Assembly (NCBI RefSeq): GCF_900240215.1
Contig: NZ_LT964679.1
Location: 1,358,685 to 1,422,684, forward strand
Direction: 5' to 3'
Length of the DNA stretch: 64,000 nucleotides
From: Raoultibacter timonensis
GTDB lineage: Bacteria; Actinomycetota; Coriobacteriia; Coriobacteriales; Eggerthellaceae
Below are positions 8,268-16,614 of this stretch, piece by piece (the first letter of the stretch is position 1; the number at the start of each line of letters is the position of its first letter). The notes under the pieces are model-generated. The model made no database searches and had not been told where the DNA came from. It saw nothing but the letters and a program-made list of their open reading frames with translations. Made by a program: the position numbers and the translations under genes.

Positions 8268-9503
8268 ATGGACGACAAGCGAAACATAGCATTCTCCCCG
8301 CCCGATATCGGCCAGGCCGAAATCGACGCCGTCGCCGACGCGATGCGCTCGGGCTGGATAACCACCGGACCGAAGACGAAGGAGCTCGAGCGAAAGCTCA
8401 CCGAGTTCACGGGAGCCGCAGGCGTCGCTTGCCTCTCTTCGGCGACCGCTGCGCTCGAATGCGCCCTGCGGGCGCTGGGGATCGGCGAGGGAGACGAGGT
8501 TATCACTTCGGCGTACACCTACACCGCCTCATGCTCCCCCATCTGCCACGTGGGAGCCACCCCCGTGCTCGTCGACACCGCACCCGGCTCGTTCGAAATG
8601 AACTACGCCGAACTCGGCGACCTCATCACCGAACGCACGAAGGCGATCGTTCCTGTCGATATCGCCGGAAGGATGTGCGACTACGATCGCATCGAGGGGG
8701 TGCTTGCAACAAAACGGGTGCTCTGGAAGCCGGAAAACGACCTCCAGCGCCTCTTCGACCGCGTCATCATCGTCGCCGACGCGGCCCACTCGCTCGGAGC
8801 CGACTACCACGGCAGAAAGAGCGGCTCGGTCGCCGATTTCACGACGTTCTCGTTTCATGCCGTCAAAAACTTCACCACAGCCGAGGGAGGCGCTCTCGCC
8901 TGGCGCGATGCCGGTTTCGATTCAGATGAGTTCTACCGGGGAATCATGCTGCAATCGCTTCACGGACAGACGAAGGATGCGCTGGCGAAAACGCAGGCTT
9001 CCGCCTGGGAGTACGACATCGCCTTCCCGGGCTGGAAATGCAACATGACCGACATCCAAGCCGCAATCGGCCTCGTACAGCTCGAGCGCTACCCCGCCCT
9101 GCTCGCCCGCAGGCGCGAGATCATCGCCCGCTACGAAAAGGGCCTCGCCGACACCGATGCGATCCTGCTCGGGCATTACGGCGGCTGGGCTAATTCAAGC
9201 GGCCATCTCATGCTCGTGCGGATGCCGGGAAAAAGCGAGGCGTTCCGCAACGCGGTCATCGAGGTCATGGCCGAAGACGGCGTCGCGACGAACGTGCACT
9301 ACAAACCGCTCCCCCTGTTCACCGCCTACCGCACGCTCGGGTTCGACATCGCCGACTACCCGAACGCCTACAGGCAGTACTGCTGCGAGATCACGCTGCC
9401 GCTTCATACGAAGCTTTCCGACGACGACGTCGACTACGTGGTCGCCTCGTTCAAACGCGCCCTCATCGAGGCGGATAGCAGAGTTTTGCAGGAGTCCGAT
9501 TGA
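8268..9503 (+). CDS. DegT/DnrJ/EryC1/StrS-family PLP aminotransferase (nucleotide amino-sugar synthesis)
   Basis: 411 residues, the normal size for sugar aminotransferases. The PLP-binding Asp is in DAAHSLGADY (about residue 171) and the Schiff-base Lys in FHAVKNFTTAEGG (about 200). The N-terminal SGWITTGPKTKELE motif is typical of the PglE/PseC/LegC group. It would aminate a 4-keto (or 3-keto) nucleotide sugar to feed the adjacent glycosyltransferases. The matching dehydratase and acetyltransferase are not in this window. Its TGA overlaps the next gene's ATG by one base, so it is co-translated with the phosphoglycosyl transferase. Confidence 0.9.
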   Translation: MDDKRNIAFSPPDIGQAEIDAVADAMRSGWITTGPKTKELERKLTEFTGAAGVACLSSATAALECALRALGIGEGDEVITSAYTYTASCSPICHVGATPVLVDTAPGSFEMNYAELGDLITERTKAIVPVDIAGRMCDYDRIEGVLATKRVLWKPENDLQRLFDRVIIVADAAHSLGADYHGRKSGSVADFTTFSFHAVKNFTTAEGGALAWRDAGFDSDEFYRGIMLQSLHGQTKDALAKTQASAWEYDIAFPGWKCNMTDIQAAIGLVQLERYPALLARRREIIARYEKGLADTDAILLGHYGGWANSSGHLMLVRMPGKSEAFRNAVIEVMAEDGVATNVHYKPLPLFTAYRTLGFDIADYPNAYRQYCCEITLPLHTKLSDDDVDYVVASFKRALIEADSRVLQESD

Positions 9504-10105
9504 TGTACGCCCGCTTCGGCAAGAGGCTGCTCGATATCCTGATCGGAATCGTCGCTTTACCCTTCGTTGCCATCATACTGCTCATCGTAGCCCCGTTCAT
9601 CCACTTCGAGGACAAGGGGCCCGTCTTCTACAACGCTCCGCGCATTGGCAAAGGCGGCCGCGAATTCAAGATGTACAAGCTGCGCTCCATGAAGGTGAAT
9701 GCACCCGACCTCACGATGCCCGACGGCTCGACCTACAACGGCGCCGACGATCCGCGCATGACCCGTATGGGTACGTTCATGCGCAAAACGAGCATCGACG
9801 AACTGCCCCAAATCCTCAACGTGATCAAAGGCGATATGAGCCTGATCGGCCCCCGCCCCGATCTCGAGAGGGAAACCGAGCTCTACGAAGGCGACGAGCG
9901 CGAGAAGCTCCTCGTAAGGCCGGGCATCACCGGATACGCCGCCGTGAGCGGCCGCAACTCGCTGCCTTGGCATGACCGGCTTGCGCTCGACGTCTACTAC
10001 GTGCGCAACATCTCGTTCGCGCTCGATGCGAAGATATTCTTCAAGACGTTCGCGGTCGTCTTCGCCCGCGAAGGCGTCTTCGTCGACGAAGACGAGAACG
10101 CCTGA
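9503..10105 (+). CDS. Initiating phosphoglycosyl transferase (bacterial sugar transferase family)
   Basis: 200 residues, the minimal PglC-like catalytic form. A hydrophobic N-terminal helix (LLDILIGIVALPFVAIILL) would be the re-entrant membrane segment. Conserved blocks follow: FKMYKLRSM, the SIDELPQILNVIKGDMSLI region, GPRPDL and RPGITGYAAVSGR. It transfers a sugar-1-phosphate from a UDP-sugar to undecaprenyl phosphate and so starts a glycan. The ATG at 9503 has GGAG 8 nt upstream and overlaps the aminotransferase stop; an in-frame TTG one codon earlier is less likely. The coupled aminotransferase suggests the first sugar is an amino sugar. It ends 8 bp from the convergent EutH gene. Confidence 0.92.
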   Translation: MYARFGKRLLDILIGIVALPFVAIILLIVAPFIHFEDKGPVFYNAPRIGKGGREFKMYKLRSMKVNAPDLTMPDGSTYNGADDPRMTRMGTFMRKTSIDELPQILNVIKGDMSLIGPRPDLERETELYEGDEREKLLVRPGITGYAAVSGRNSLPWHDRLALDVYYVRNISFALDAKIFFKTFAVVFAREGVFVDEDENA

Positions 10106-10113
10106 ACCCCGGC

Positions 10114-11367
10114 CTATGCCGTTTCGGGAGCAGCCTCGAGAGCGCGGTTTTCGGCCTCTTCCGCATCGAGGAGCTTGTCCTCGGCTTCGAGCTGCTCTGC
10201 TTTCTTGACCGCGAGCAGCATGGCAAACGCGATCGCGCATATCCCCGCCGAGAGCTTGCCGATGAGCACCGGCACGATCATCGAAGGCTGGAAGTTGGCA
10301 GTGAAGGAAAGATGGTCGCCGAACAGAAACGCACAGCAGACCGCGAAGGCAAGCGTGATCACCTTATCGCGCGCCTTGAGGTCCTTGACCATGGCGAGCA
10401 GCGCAAGCACGTTTGCCGATGCAGCGAGCAGCCCGGTTGTCGCATCCGAGCTCAATCCGAAAACCCCACCTATTTTCGCAAGAGGCTTGGCAAGATACCT
10501 CCTGATAAGGTACACCATCGGAAACGCCCCGCACAGCATCATGCCGATTGCACCCGATACCTCGAGAGCCCTGAATATATCCTCTTCGTCAGCGATGATC
10601 GGATCGAATCCGAACGAGCCGAAAACAGTCGTAAACACGCCGGTAAAGTATTCGATGACAGCCAGCACGAACACGAGTTTGAGCACGCTTTCGAGTACGC
10701 GCCCAAATACGATGAAGCCTTTGATCATGGCATCCGGCGCAAACCGCAGCCCCAGGGCAAGGGCGACGCAGATGATGATGAGGGGAACAAGGTTCAATCC
10801 TATTTGTGCGAAACTCAAAGCAAGCTGATACGTCGCTTCGGAGTTGGTCGAAACAACCTCGCGAATAACGGGGTTCGCAACGGCGATGATGACGCTTCCC
10901 ACCAGCACGCCGATCGGAATGGCCAAAAGCCCGCTCATAACGCCGAGGGCCAGGTACTTGCGATCTTTTTTCTGCAGCATCTTCAAAGCAACGGGAATGG
11001 TGAACACGATGGTCGCACCGGCCATATACCCCGTGATCATAGCCATCATCCAGCTCTCACGCGTTTGCGCAAGGGCGTCGGCGAGCTGATAGCCCCCCAT
11101 ATCGACGGCGATGAACGTTGTGGCCGCCATCGCAGGATCGGCGCCGAGCGCCCCGTACACCGGACCGAATACCGAACTCACGAATGCAGTCAAATACGGT
11201 GCAGCAGCCATGATGCCTGCGACGGGCAAAAAGATAGGCCCGATGGAATCGATGCCCGCCACAAACTGCTGCCCAAGCTCGCTTTCGGGCTTGATTACCG
11301 ACGCAACGGCACCTGCAAAGGCACATGCCATGATGATGTAGACCACGATGGTCCCGAACAGTTCCAT
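10114..11367 (-). CDS. eutH: EutH-family ethanolamine (or choline) permease
   Basis: 417 residues, about 10-11 membrane spans, matching EutH in length and in the signature FGDHLSFTANFQPSMI near residue 345. The C-terminus is a charged acidic/basic tail rich in Glu and Ala. EutH is known as an ethanolamine transporter of eut operons, but no eut catabolic gene is here. Instead the upstream neighbour encodes a cytidylyltransferase-kinase fusion of the LicC/LicA type. That context suggests import of ethanolamine or choline for surface decoration, the role LicB has in Haemophilus. The start has GAGGGA upstream of the ATG. The family call is firm; the use proposed here is inference. Confidence 0.85.
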   Translation of the reverse strand: MELFGTIVVYIIMACAFAGAVASVIKPESELGQQFVAGIDSIGPIFLPVAGIMAAAPYLTAFVSSVFGPVYGALGADPAMAATTFIAVDMGGYQLADALAQTRESWMMAMITGYMAGATIVFTIPVALKMLQKKDRKYLALGVMSGLLAIPIGVLVGSVIIAVANPVIREVVSTNSEATYQLALSFAQIGLNLVPLIIICVALALGLRFAPDAMIKGFIVFGRVLESVLKLVFVLAVIEYFTGVFTTVFGSFGFDPIIADEEDIFRALEVSGAIGMMLCGAFPMVYLIRRYLAKPLAKIGGVFGLSSDATTGLLAASANVLALLAMVKDLKARDKVITLAFAVCCAFLFGDHLSFTANFQPSMIVPVLIGKLSAGICAIAFAMLLAVKKAEQLEAEDKLLDAEEAENRALEAAPETA

Positions 11368-11468
11368 ATTGCTTCCCTCTCTCGCATGCCGCGGCGGCGG
11401 CAGAACAAACTAAAGCCGTTGATGCATGTATGCTAGAAGACGATCCCGCGATGCCCGTCCAGAGCTGC

Positions 11469-13241
11469 CTACAAAGCCGCCTCGTAAAGCCCGATGGCAT
11501 ACCTGCCATACGTCTTCGCGGCGCGATACCACAGGTAGAGCCATTCCCCCACGGGATCGCCCGACGACTCTTTGTAAAGAGCCCAGACAAACCAGTAGTA
11601 CGCACTTATCGCCGTATATGCGAGACAATGGCGCATCTCCGCTTCCGTCGGCTTCCCTTTGAAATACTCGGAAATCACGCCTCTCGCTTCATCGAGCGTG
11701 TAATCGGAACAGCAGATAAACGTACCGAGATCACTCGCGTAATCGGACATAGCCGAGTATTCCCAATCGATAAGGTACATGAAGTCGTCGCGGACGAGGA
11801 AGTTCGGATTGTAGAAATCGTTGTGGCACAAGCAAGGCTCAACTCGATCCGACTTCACGAACCGATCGAGAGCATGTGCTCGATCGGACAGCTCATCGAA
11901 ATCGGGGAACGACGGATATGCCCGCTCTCCGAGCAGAACAACGATTTCCTGCGCCTTCTCGTACACATCAAAGTACCACTCGGACTTCTCTCCGCTTCCA
12001 TGAAGCCTGCGTGCAAGAGCTAATCCTCTCTCAACATGCGAAGGATTGTGGTAGTCGAAATCTACGCAATCAGGCAGATACCGAGACAGCTTCCACCCCT
12101 TGCGAGGATCTTCGTATATGAACGTATCGTCGATGCCGAGCCTTTTGGCGACCTCCTGCGAATACGCTTCGCTTTCCCGGTTGATGATCTCAGCGGTTCC
12201 TGCGCCGGGATGTCGGTAGACGTACAGCCCGCCAAGGCACCCAAATCGAAACGAGAGGTTGGTGAGGCCCTCTTTAAGCGGAGCAATATCGACTATATCG
12301 ATACGCTCGCACTCGAGAACGCTGCATATGTTGTCAAGAATCTCCGAATCGACGTTGTCGATAAAATCATGATCGAAGTCCCTCAGATCATCAAGGGAGT
12401 CGAACTCGAAAATAACACCGGGCTCGAAGGGGCGCATAACCATATCGAGATCTTTGATATGGTCGATGTAAATGTCCTCCCAAAGCTTTCCTGCGGTTTC
12501 GGGTTTTCCATAATCATCTTCCAAGAACCTCTTGAAGCGGTTTGAAAAATCCCGATCGAAATACACATGCCCAAGCATGCCGTAGGAATCGACGCCACCC
12601 ACCGTAACCTTGACGATCCGGTTCCCCGGTCCGACCGTCAAGCAGTATTCGTCGGTCTCGCCTTCAAAATACTGGGCCGAATAGTACGCCTGATACTCGT
12701 ACGGAGAAAAGACGTTCTCGGTGAAGTAGTCATCGGAAGAGCAGATGTACGTATTGCCAAGCTGCTCCTTCACCAGCATCAACGTAGAGTTGTTGTTTCT
12801 CGTCACGTAGTCGTCGTTCACTTTGATGGTAACGCCGAACGTATCCTCTAGATAGAAAAACGCTTCTTTCATGTACCCGACAACCACCGTTATGTCGTCT
12901 ATGCCGGCCTCTTGGAGCTGACGTATCTGCCGCTCGATGAGCACCTCCCCCCGAACCTTTAAAACCCCTTTGGGCTTATCGTAGGAAATAGGGGCAAACC
13001 GCGACGAGAAACCCGCCGCCATGATGATCGCGTTATCGACGCGATACGGCTCCAATGCGGCAAATCCCGCAGGCGTAACCTCGTAAGATTTATCGAGAAG
13101 CCCCGCATCCAGAAGATTCTTGCACGCCGCGTTGGCCGTTCCAAGCGACGCGCCGATCGCTTCGGCGATATCGCGCTGCGACCCGACCTCGCGCAAAGCG
13201 CACGTCGAAAGAATCGAAAATTCGTTCTTCAGTAACTGCAT
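11469..13241 (-). CDS. Winged-helix / CTP:phosphocholine-type cytidylyltransferase / choline-ethanolamine kinase fusion
   Basis: 590 residues in three parts. Residues 1-65 form a winged helix-turn-helix (SQRDIAEAIGASLGTANAAC, then a wing ending in VTPAGFAALEPY). Residues ~70-300 are a LicC-like nucleotidyltransferase (AIIMAAGFSSRFAP, DKPKGVLKV). Residues ~310-590 are a LicA-like kinase with the Brenner motif HNDFYNPN (from ~473) and LIDWEYSAMSDYASD (from ~490). One polypeptide could thus phosphorylate ethanolamine or choline and activate it as the CDP form, while the wHTH may sense or regulate. It sits between EutH and a second wHTH-nucleotidyltransferase. An operator-like site lies in its promoter. 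Choline versus ethanolamine is undecided; EutH leans to ethanolamine. Confidence 0.88.
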   Translation of the reverse strand: MQLLKNEFSILSTCALREVGSQRDIAEAIGASLGTANAACKNLLDAGLLDKSYEVTPAGFAALEPYRVDNAIIMAAGFSSRFAPISYDKPKGVLKVRGEVLIERQIRQLQEAGIDDITVVVGYMKEAFFYLEDTFGVTIKVNDDYVTRNNNSTLMLVKEQLGNTYICSSDDYFTENVFSPYEYQAYYSAQYFEGETDEYCLTVGPGNRIVKVTVGGVDSYGMLGHVYFDRDFSNRFKRFLEDDYGKPETAGKLWEDIYIDHIKDLDMVMRPFEPGVIFEFDSLDDLRDFDHDFIDNVDSEILDNICSVLECERIDIVDIAPLKEGLTNLSFRFGCLGGLYVYRHPGAGTAEIINRESEAYSQEVAKRLGIDDTFIYEDPRKGWKLSRYLPDCVDFDYHNPSHVERGLALARRLHGSGEKSEWYFDVYEKAQEIVVLLGERAYPSFPDFDELSDRAHALDRFVKSDRVEPCLCHNDFYNPNFLVRDDFMYLIDWEYSAMSDYASDLGTFICCSDYTLDEARGVISEYFKGKPTEAEMRHCLAYTAISAYYWFVWALYKESSGDPVGEWLYLWYRAAKTYGRYAIGLYEAAL

Positions 13242-13252
13242 GAAATATCCCT

Positions 13253-13270
13253 ATCGTATTAAGCGTTCAC
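13253..13270 (-). promoter_or_regulatory. Putative operator and -10 of the wHTH-cytidylyltransferase-kinase gene
   Basis: On the minus strand GTGAACGCTTAAT (13270-13258) runs straight into TACGAT (13258-13253), a likely -10 box 11 nt before the ATG. The 13-mer matches GTGAACGTTCAAT (17671-17683, plus strand) in the importer promoter at 11 of 13 positions. A shared regulator is the simplest explanation. No good -35 is visible. Confidence 0.5.
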
Positions 13271-13292
13271 AATAAGATATTTTACGATAATT

Positions 13293-13332
13293 TTGAACAA
13301 TATTTACCAATAATTGATAAATATTTGTTCAA
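13293..13332. promoter_or_regulatory. AT-rich imperfect dyad with TTGAAC ends
   Basis: TTGAACAATATTTACC (13293-13308) faces GATAAATATTTGTTCAA (13316-13332), inverted copies apart from a one-base gap and one mismatch. Another TTGAAC is at 13355-13360. It lies in a 119-bp intergenic region strikingly AT-rich for this genome. It could be a cooperative binding site upstream of the 13241 start. Confidence 0.5.
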
Positions 13333-13360
13333 TTCATATAAACTGTATTAATAATTGAAC

Positions 13361-14257
13361 CTATGATACATAGGCGGCATCGATTTCCTGGAGTTCTCGG
13401 AATGTATCTATCTCGGCGATATCGTCAAACGAGCATTCCCTGATGCGCACGGTATAGTGCTCCGAGAAGTACCTCAACGCAACCTCGTCCCAATAACGCT
13501 CTTTACCGCCCGGCATTTCATAGGTTGCAACGATATCTCGAGAGAGCTTTTTCCCGTCCTCTGCAGTCCAGTACGAAATCCCGAACATATGATGGCAATC
13601 AACTCCCCCAACCGTCAGGTTGGTGATGACGCCGCGCTTCGTTTCGAAGCACCAATCATCGGTAACCTCTACGGGAACGCCGAGATAGTTGGAATCGTAC
13701 TGGTACTTGGAAACGAGCTTGGGATTCGAAAGCAAAAGATCGGATTCGAGCACATAGGCGTTCTCGAGAAGGTCTTTAGCCGCCAAAGCAGACGATATGT
13801 TGTTTGCTTCGTTGTACTGGGGATTCTCTATGAATCGAATGTTCGGGTACTGATAGAGAAGCTGATCGAACTGCTCGGCAAGATAGCCGCGAACAACGTA
13901 TACCTCCTCGATACCGGCCGCGTACACCGCATCGAGAAGCGAATCGATAATGCGTCGGCCATGCACGCGAATAAGGGGCTTGGGGGTATTGAGCGTAATG
14001 GGAACGAGCCTCGTGCCAAACCCGGCCGCAACAAGCACAGCCCGTTTTACCCGATACGGCTCCAACTCCTCGAGCCCACGCGAAGTAAGCGCAGCTTCAT
14101 CGATAAGGTTGCGCTCGACAAGCTCCGACACAACCTTGTTTACCGTTCCAACCGAAAAGCCAACCGCTGCCGCAATCTCCCTTTGAGTCATGGGCGAATC
14201 GCTCGCCTCGAGGGTTGATAGTATCTTGAACTCTTTATACTCTAGCGAACCGCGCAT
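13361..14257 (-). CDS. Winged-helix / LicC-PntC-like nucleotidyltransferase
   Basis: 298 residues. Residues 1-65 are a winged helix (MTQREIAAAVGFSVGTVNKV). The rest is a nucleotidyltransferase with VLVAAGFGTRLVPITLNTPK and the acceptor-site region PQYNEANNISSALAAKD, a pattern seen in phosphocholine and aminoethylphosphonate cytidylyltransferases. No kinase is attached. Its start (AAGGAG upstream) overlaps the end of the ABC permease gene by 16 nt, so it is the last gene of the importer operon. The simplest reading is that it activates whatever that ABC system imports with CTP. If the import is 2-aminoethylphosphonate, no kinase would be needed, which fits the missing kinase domain. Substrate is inference. 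Confidence 0.82.
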   Translation of the reverse strand: MRGSLEYKEFKILSTLEASDSPMTQREIAAAVGFSVGTVNKVVSELVERNLIDEAALTSRGLEELEPYRVKRAVLVAAGFGTRLVPITLNTPKPLIRVHGRRIIDSLLDAVYAAGIEEVYVVRGYLAEQFDQLLYQYPNIRFIENPQYNEANNISSALAAKDLLENAYVLESDLLLSNPKLVSKYQYDSNYLGVPVEVTDDWCFETKRGVITNLTVGGVDCHHMFGISYWTAEDGKKLSRDIVATYEMPGGKERYWDEVALRYFSEHYTVRIRECSFDDIAEIDTFRELQEIDAAYVS

Positions 14258-15840
14258 TCCTGCCTGCTCCTTATTGCCCTTTTAATACCCGCCATTATCA
14301 GTTTAAGCACAACGTTCGTGCCGAGAATCATCAGAGAAACAAACGCCGTGCATTCGGTAAGCCGTTGCGCATCAAGGTCGGTGATGAGCAGCGCAAGCGG
14401 CATATCGAGCGTCGTGGCCAAAAACGCCACCGCCGAAATGGTCACCATGCAGTTAACGAAAAAGTACGAAAACATTTCAACGATGGTCTCGGACGTCTGA
14501 GGAATGAGAACATCCTTCAGAATGCTCGCCCGACTGATCCCCATGGTCGAGCCGACGGCTTCGAGATTTTCATTTACCTTGCCGAGCGAATTGTAGGCCA
14601 TGAGGTACGGCGACGCAAAGAAGTGCACCAGATTTGCAAGAATGAGTATCGCAAACGTGCCATAGATGAAGGTCCCCTTGAAGAACAGCACATAAGACAA
14701 GCCGAGAACGATGCCGGGGATGGCGAGCGTTGTTATGGCAACGAGATGCAGGATCTTCGCCGAGCGACCCTTTATCCGCGCCGTAATATAGCCGGCGAAA
14801 TAAGCAAGCAGCGTACCGATCACCGATACCGCAAGGGCGATCAGCAACGAGTTCACCCAATAGTCGCCAGCGTTCATATTGAAGGATCGCCCGACGTTTG
14901 CAAAGGTAAACGATAGGTCGATCGGATACTTGGTCACGAACGACACGATTGCAAACGAGCAGAGCGGCAGCAGAATGAACAAGGACATGCCCAAGCTCAT
15001 CAAGTAGCCGAGCGCATCGCGTACCCGGTTTTTCGCAATGGCAAACCCCCTTGATACAAAAGAGAGCTTTCCCTTGTCGGCATTGAGCATATCGACGAGA
15101 AACGCTACCACGGCGGGAATGAGCAGTACGAAACCGATAGCAACACCGGTATCAAAATTCATCAGACCAATGACCTCCTGATACATGAGTACCGGAAGCG
15201 TCGTGCATTTGCCTCCCACCATAAGAGGAACGCCGTAATCGGTTACCACGAGCGTGAACGTGGCGAACACGGCCGATATGAGGGGCTTGCGAAGATACGG
15301 CAACGTGATGCTCAGAAACTGGTGCGTCTTGGGAATACCGAGAATATCCGCCGCCTCGTAAGGCAGCGCGTCCTCGTATTTGAGCACATCGTAAACAATA
15401 AGGAAAGCCGAGGGAAACGAATAGAGCACCGAACCCATAACGATGCCCCAGAACCCGTAGATGGACCCGTCAAGGAAAAACAGGTTCGTGATGATGCCGT
15501 TCGAGCCGAAAAGAAACACCAAACCCATTCCATGGGCGAGCGACGGAATGAGCATCGGCAGCGTCATGAGCACGCCGATCGCCGCCTTCCCGCGAATATT
15601 GGTGCGGCAGAGCACCCAGGCCATGGCGATCGCCAGCCCGACCGCGATAACCGTCGACGTCAACGCCACCGCAACCGAGTTGATGCATGCGGTAATAAAC
15701 TGTTCGGTACCGAAAACCGCCTGGGCTCCGGGGTTCGCGAGGTTCGCAAACAGCCCCAGCAACGGCAGGATAGCCGCAAACAAAAAGAAAAGCGCAAGCA
15801 CAATGCGCGTTACCGTGAGCCTTGCCTTTCCTCCTCCCAC
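14242..15840 (-). CDS. ABC importer permease, fused double-module (phosphonate/iron type)
   Basis: 532 residues with about 12 membrane spans. Two binding-protein-dependent transport modules are fused in one chain, with EAA-like loops near YEAADILGIPKTHQFLSITLPYL and LEAVGSTMGISRASILKDVLIP. This layout is typical of FbpB and 2-aminoethylphosphonate (PhnUV-like) systems. The likely start is GTG at 15840, 6 nt after the ATPase stop, since no ATG lies near the N-terminus. It should form the membrane channel for the ATPase and lipoprotein encoded just upstream. The 3' end overlaps the nucleotidyltransferase gene by 16 nt. Confidence 0.87.
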   Translation of the reverse strand: MGGGKARLTVTRIVLALFFLFAAILPLLGLFANLANPGAQAVFGTEQFITACINSVAVALTSTVIAVGLAIAMAWVLCRTNIRGKAAIGVLMTLPMLIPSLAHGMGLVFLFGSNGIITNLFFLDGSIYGFWGIVMGSVLYSFPSAFLIVYDVLKYEDALPYEAADILGIPKTHQFLSITLPYLRKPLISAVFATFTLVVTDYGVPLMVGGKCTTLPVLMYQEVIGLMNFDTGVAIGFVLLIPAVVAFLVDMLNADKGKLSFVSRGFAIAKNRVRDALGYLMSLGMSLFILLPLCSFAIVSFVTKYPIDLSFTFANVGRSFNMNAGDYWVNSLLIALAVSVIGTLLAYFAGYITARIKGRSAKILHLVAITTLAIPGIVLGLSYVLFFKGTFIYGTFAILILANLVHFFASPYLMAYNSLGKVNENLEAVGSTMGISRASILKDVLIPQTSETIVEMFSYFFVNCMVTISAVAFLATTLDMPLALLITDLDAQRLTECTAFVSLMILGTNVVLKLIMAGIKRAIRSRQECAVR

Positions 15841-15846
15841 GATATC

Positions 15847-16611
15847 CTACGCCTCCATGAATCGCGCGAGAGAATCCATCTTGATGCGAAGGTTCTCGAC
15901 CACGAAATCGGACACGTACTTGTCAGCCGGATTCGCTATGATCTCCTCGGGAGTCGCCAGCTGGTGGATCCTTCCTTCGCCCATCACCATAACGCGATCG
16001 GACAAAGCGAACGCCTCTTCCTGATCATGGGTGATATATATCATCGTCGTGCCAAACTCACGCTGAATGCGCTTGAGCTCGCCGCGCAGCGATAACCTTG
16101 TTTCCACATCGAGAGCGCTCATGGGCTCGTCGAACAGAATAATGTCCGGATTGAGCGCCAGCGTACGCGCAATGCTCACCCGTTGCTGCTGGCCTCCGGA
16201 TAGCTGGTGGATCTTTTTGTCGAGGTGCTCCGAAAGCCCCAACTGATCGAGTACCGCGGTAGCGACTTCACGACGCCGAGACTTGAGTTCGGCATTGAAC
16301 CTGAGCGCATACTCGACATTGCCTAAAACCGTCATGTTCTCGAAGAGTGCATAGTCCTGGAATACAATGCCCATATGCCGCTCATCCGGCCTTGCGCGCG
16401 TGATGTCCATCCCGTCAAGCGATACCGTACCCTCGTCAGGGGCAAGTAGACCGATGAGAATCCTCAGCGTAGTCGTTTTACCGCACCCCGACGGGCCGAG
16501 AATCGAAAGGAATTCTCCGTCATACACATCGAAATCAAGACCGTGAAGCGTATCGGACCCATCGAATCGCTTGGTAAGTCCCCTAATGGACAGCTTGGTC
16601 GTTTCGCTCAT
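15847..16611 (-). CDS. ABC importer ATP-binding protein
   Basis: 254 residues. The Walker A motif GPSGCGKTT is at 39-47. The Q-loop follows in VFQDYALFENM, the signature is LSGGQQQRVS, and Walker B is IILFDEPMSALD with the switch His in ITHDQEEA. It lacks the ~100-residue C-terminal regulatory domain of PotA/MalK proteins, so it is a short importer ATPase. It energises uptake through the fused permease downstream. It lies 3 bp after the binding-protein gene and 6 bp before the permease gene, a tight operon. Iron, polyamine and phosphonate importers share this ATPase type; the linked nucleotidyltransferase favours an organophosphonate or related headgroup. Confidence 0.92.
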   Translation of the reverse strand: MSETTKLSIRGLTKRFDGSDTLHGLDFDVYDGEFLSILGPSGCGKTTTLRILIGLLAPDEGTVSLDGMDITRARPDERHMGIVFQDYALFENMTVLGNVEYALRFNAELKSRRREVATAVLDQLGLSEHLDKKIHQLSGGQQQRVSIARTLALNPDIILFDEPMSALDVETRLSLRGELKRIQREFGTTMIYITHDQEEAFALSDRVMVMGEGRIHQLATPEEIIANPADKYVSDFVVENLRIKMDSLARFMEA

Positions 16612-16614
16612 GGT

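Noticed and set aside
10114..11367. EutH as evidence of an ethanolamine catabolism (eut) operon or microcompartment
   Set aside because: No ammonia-lyase, shell protein or other eut gene is in the window; neighbours are glycan-decoration genes.
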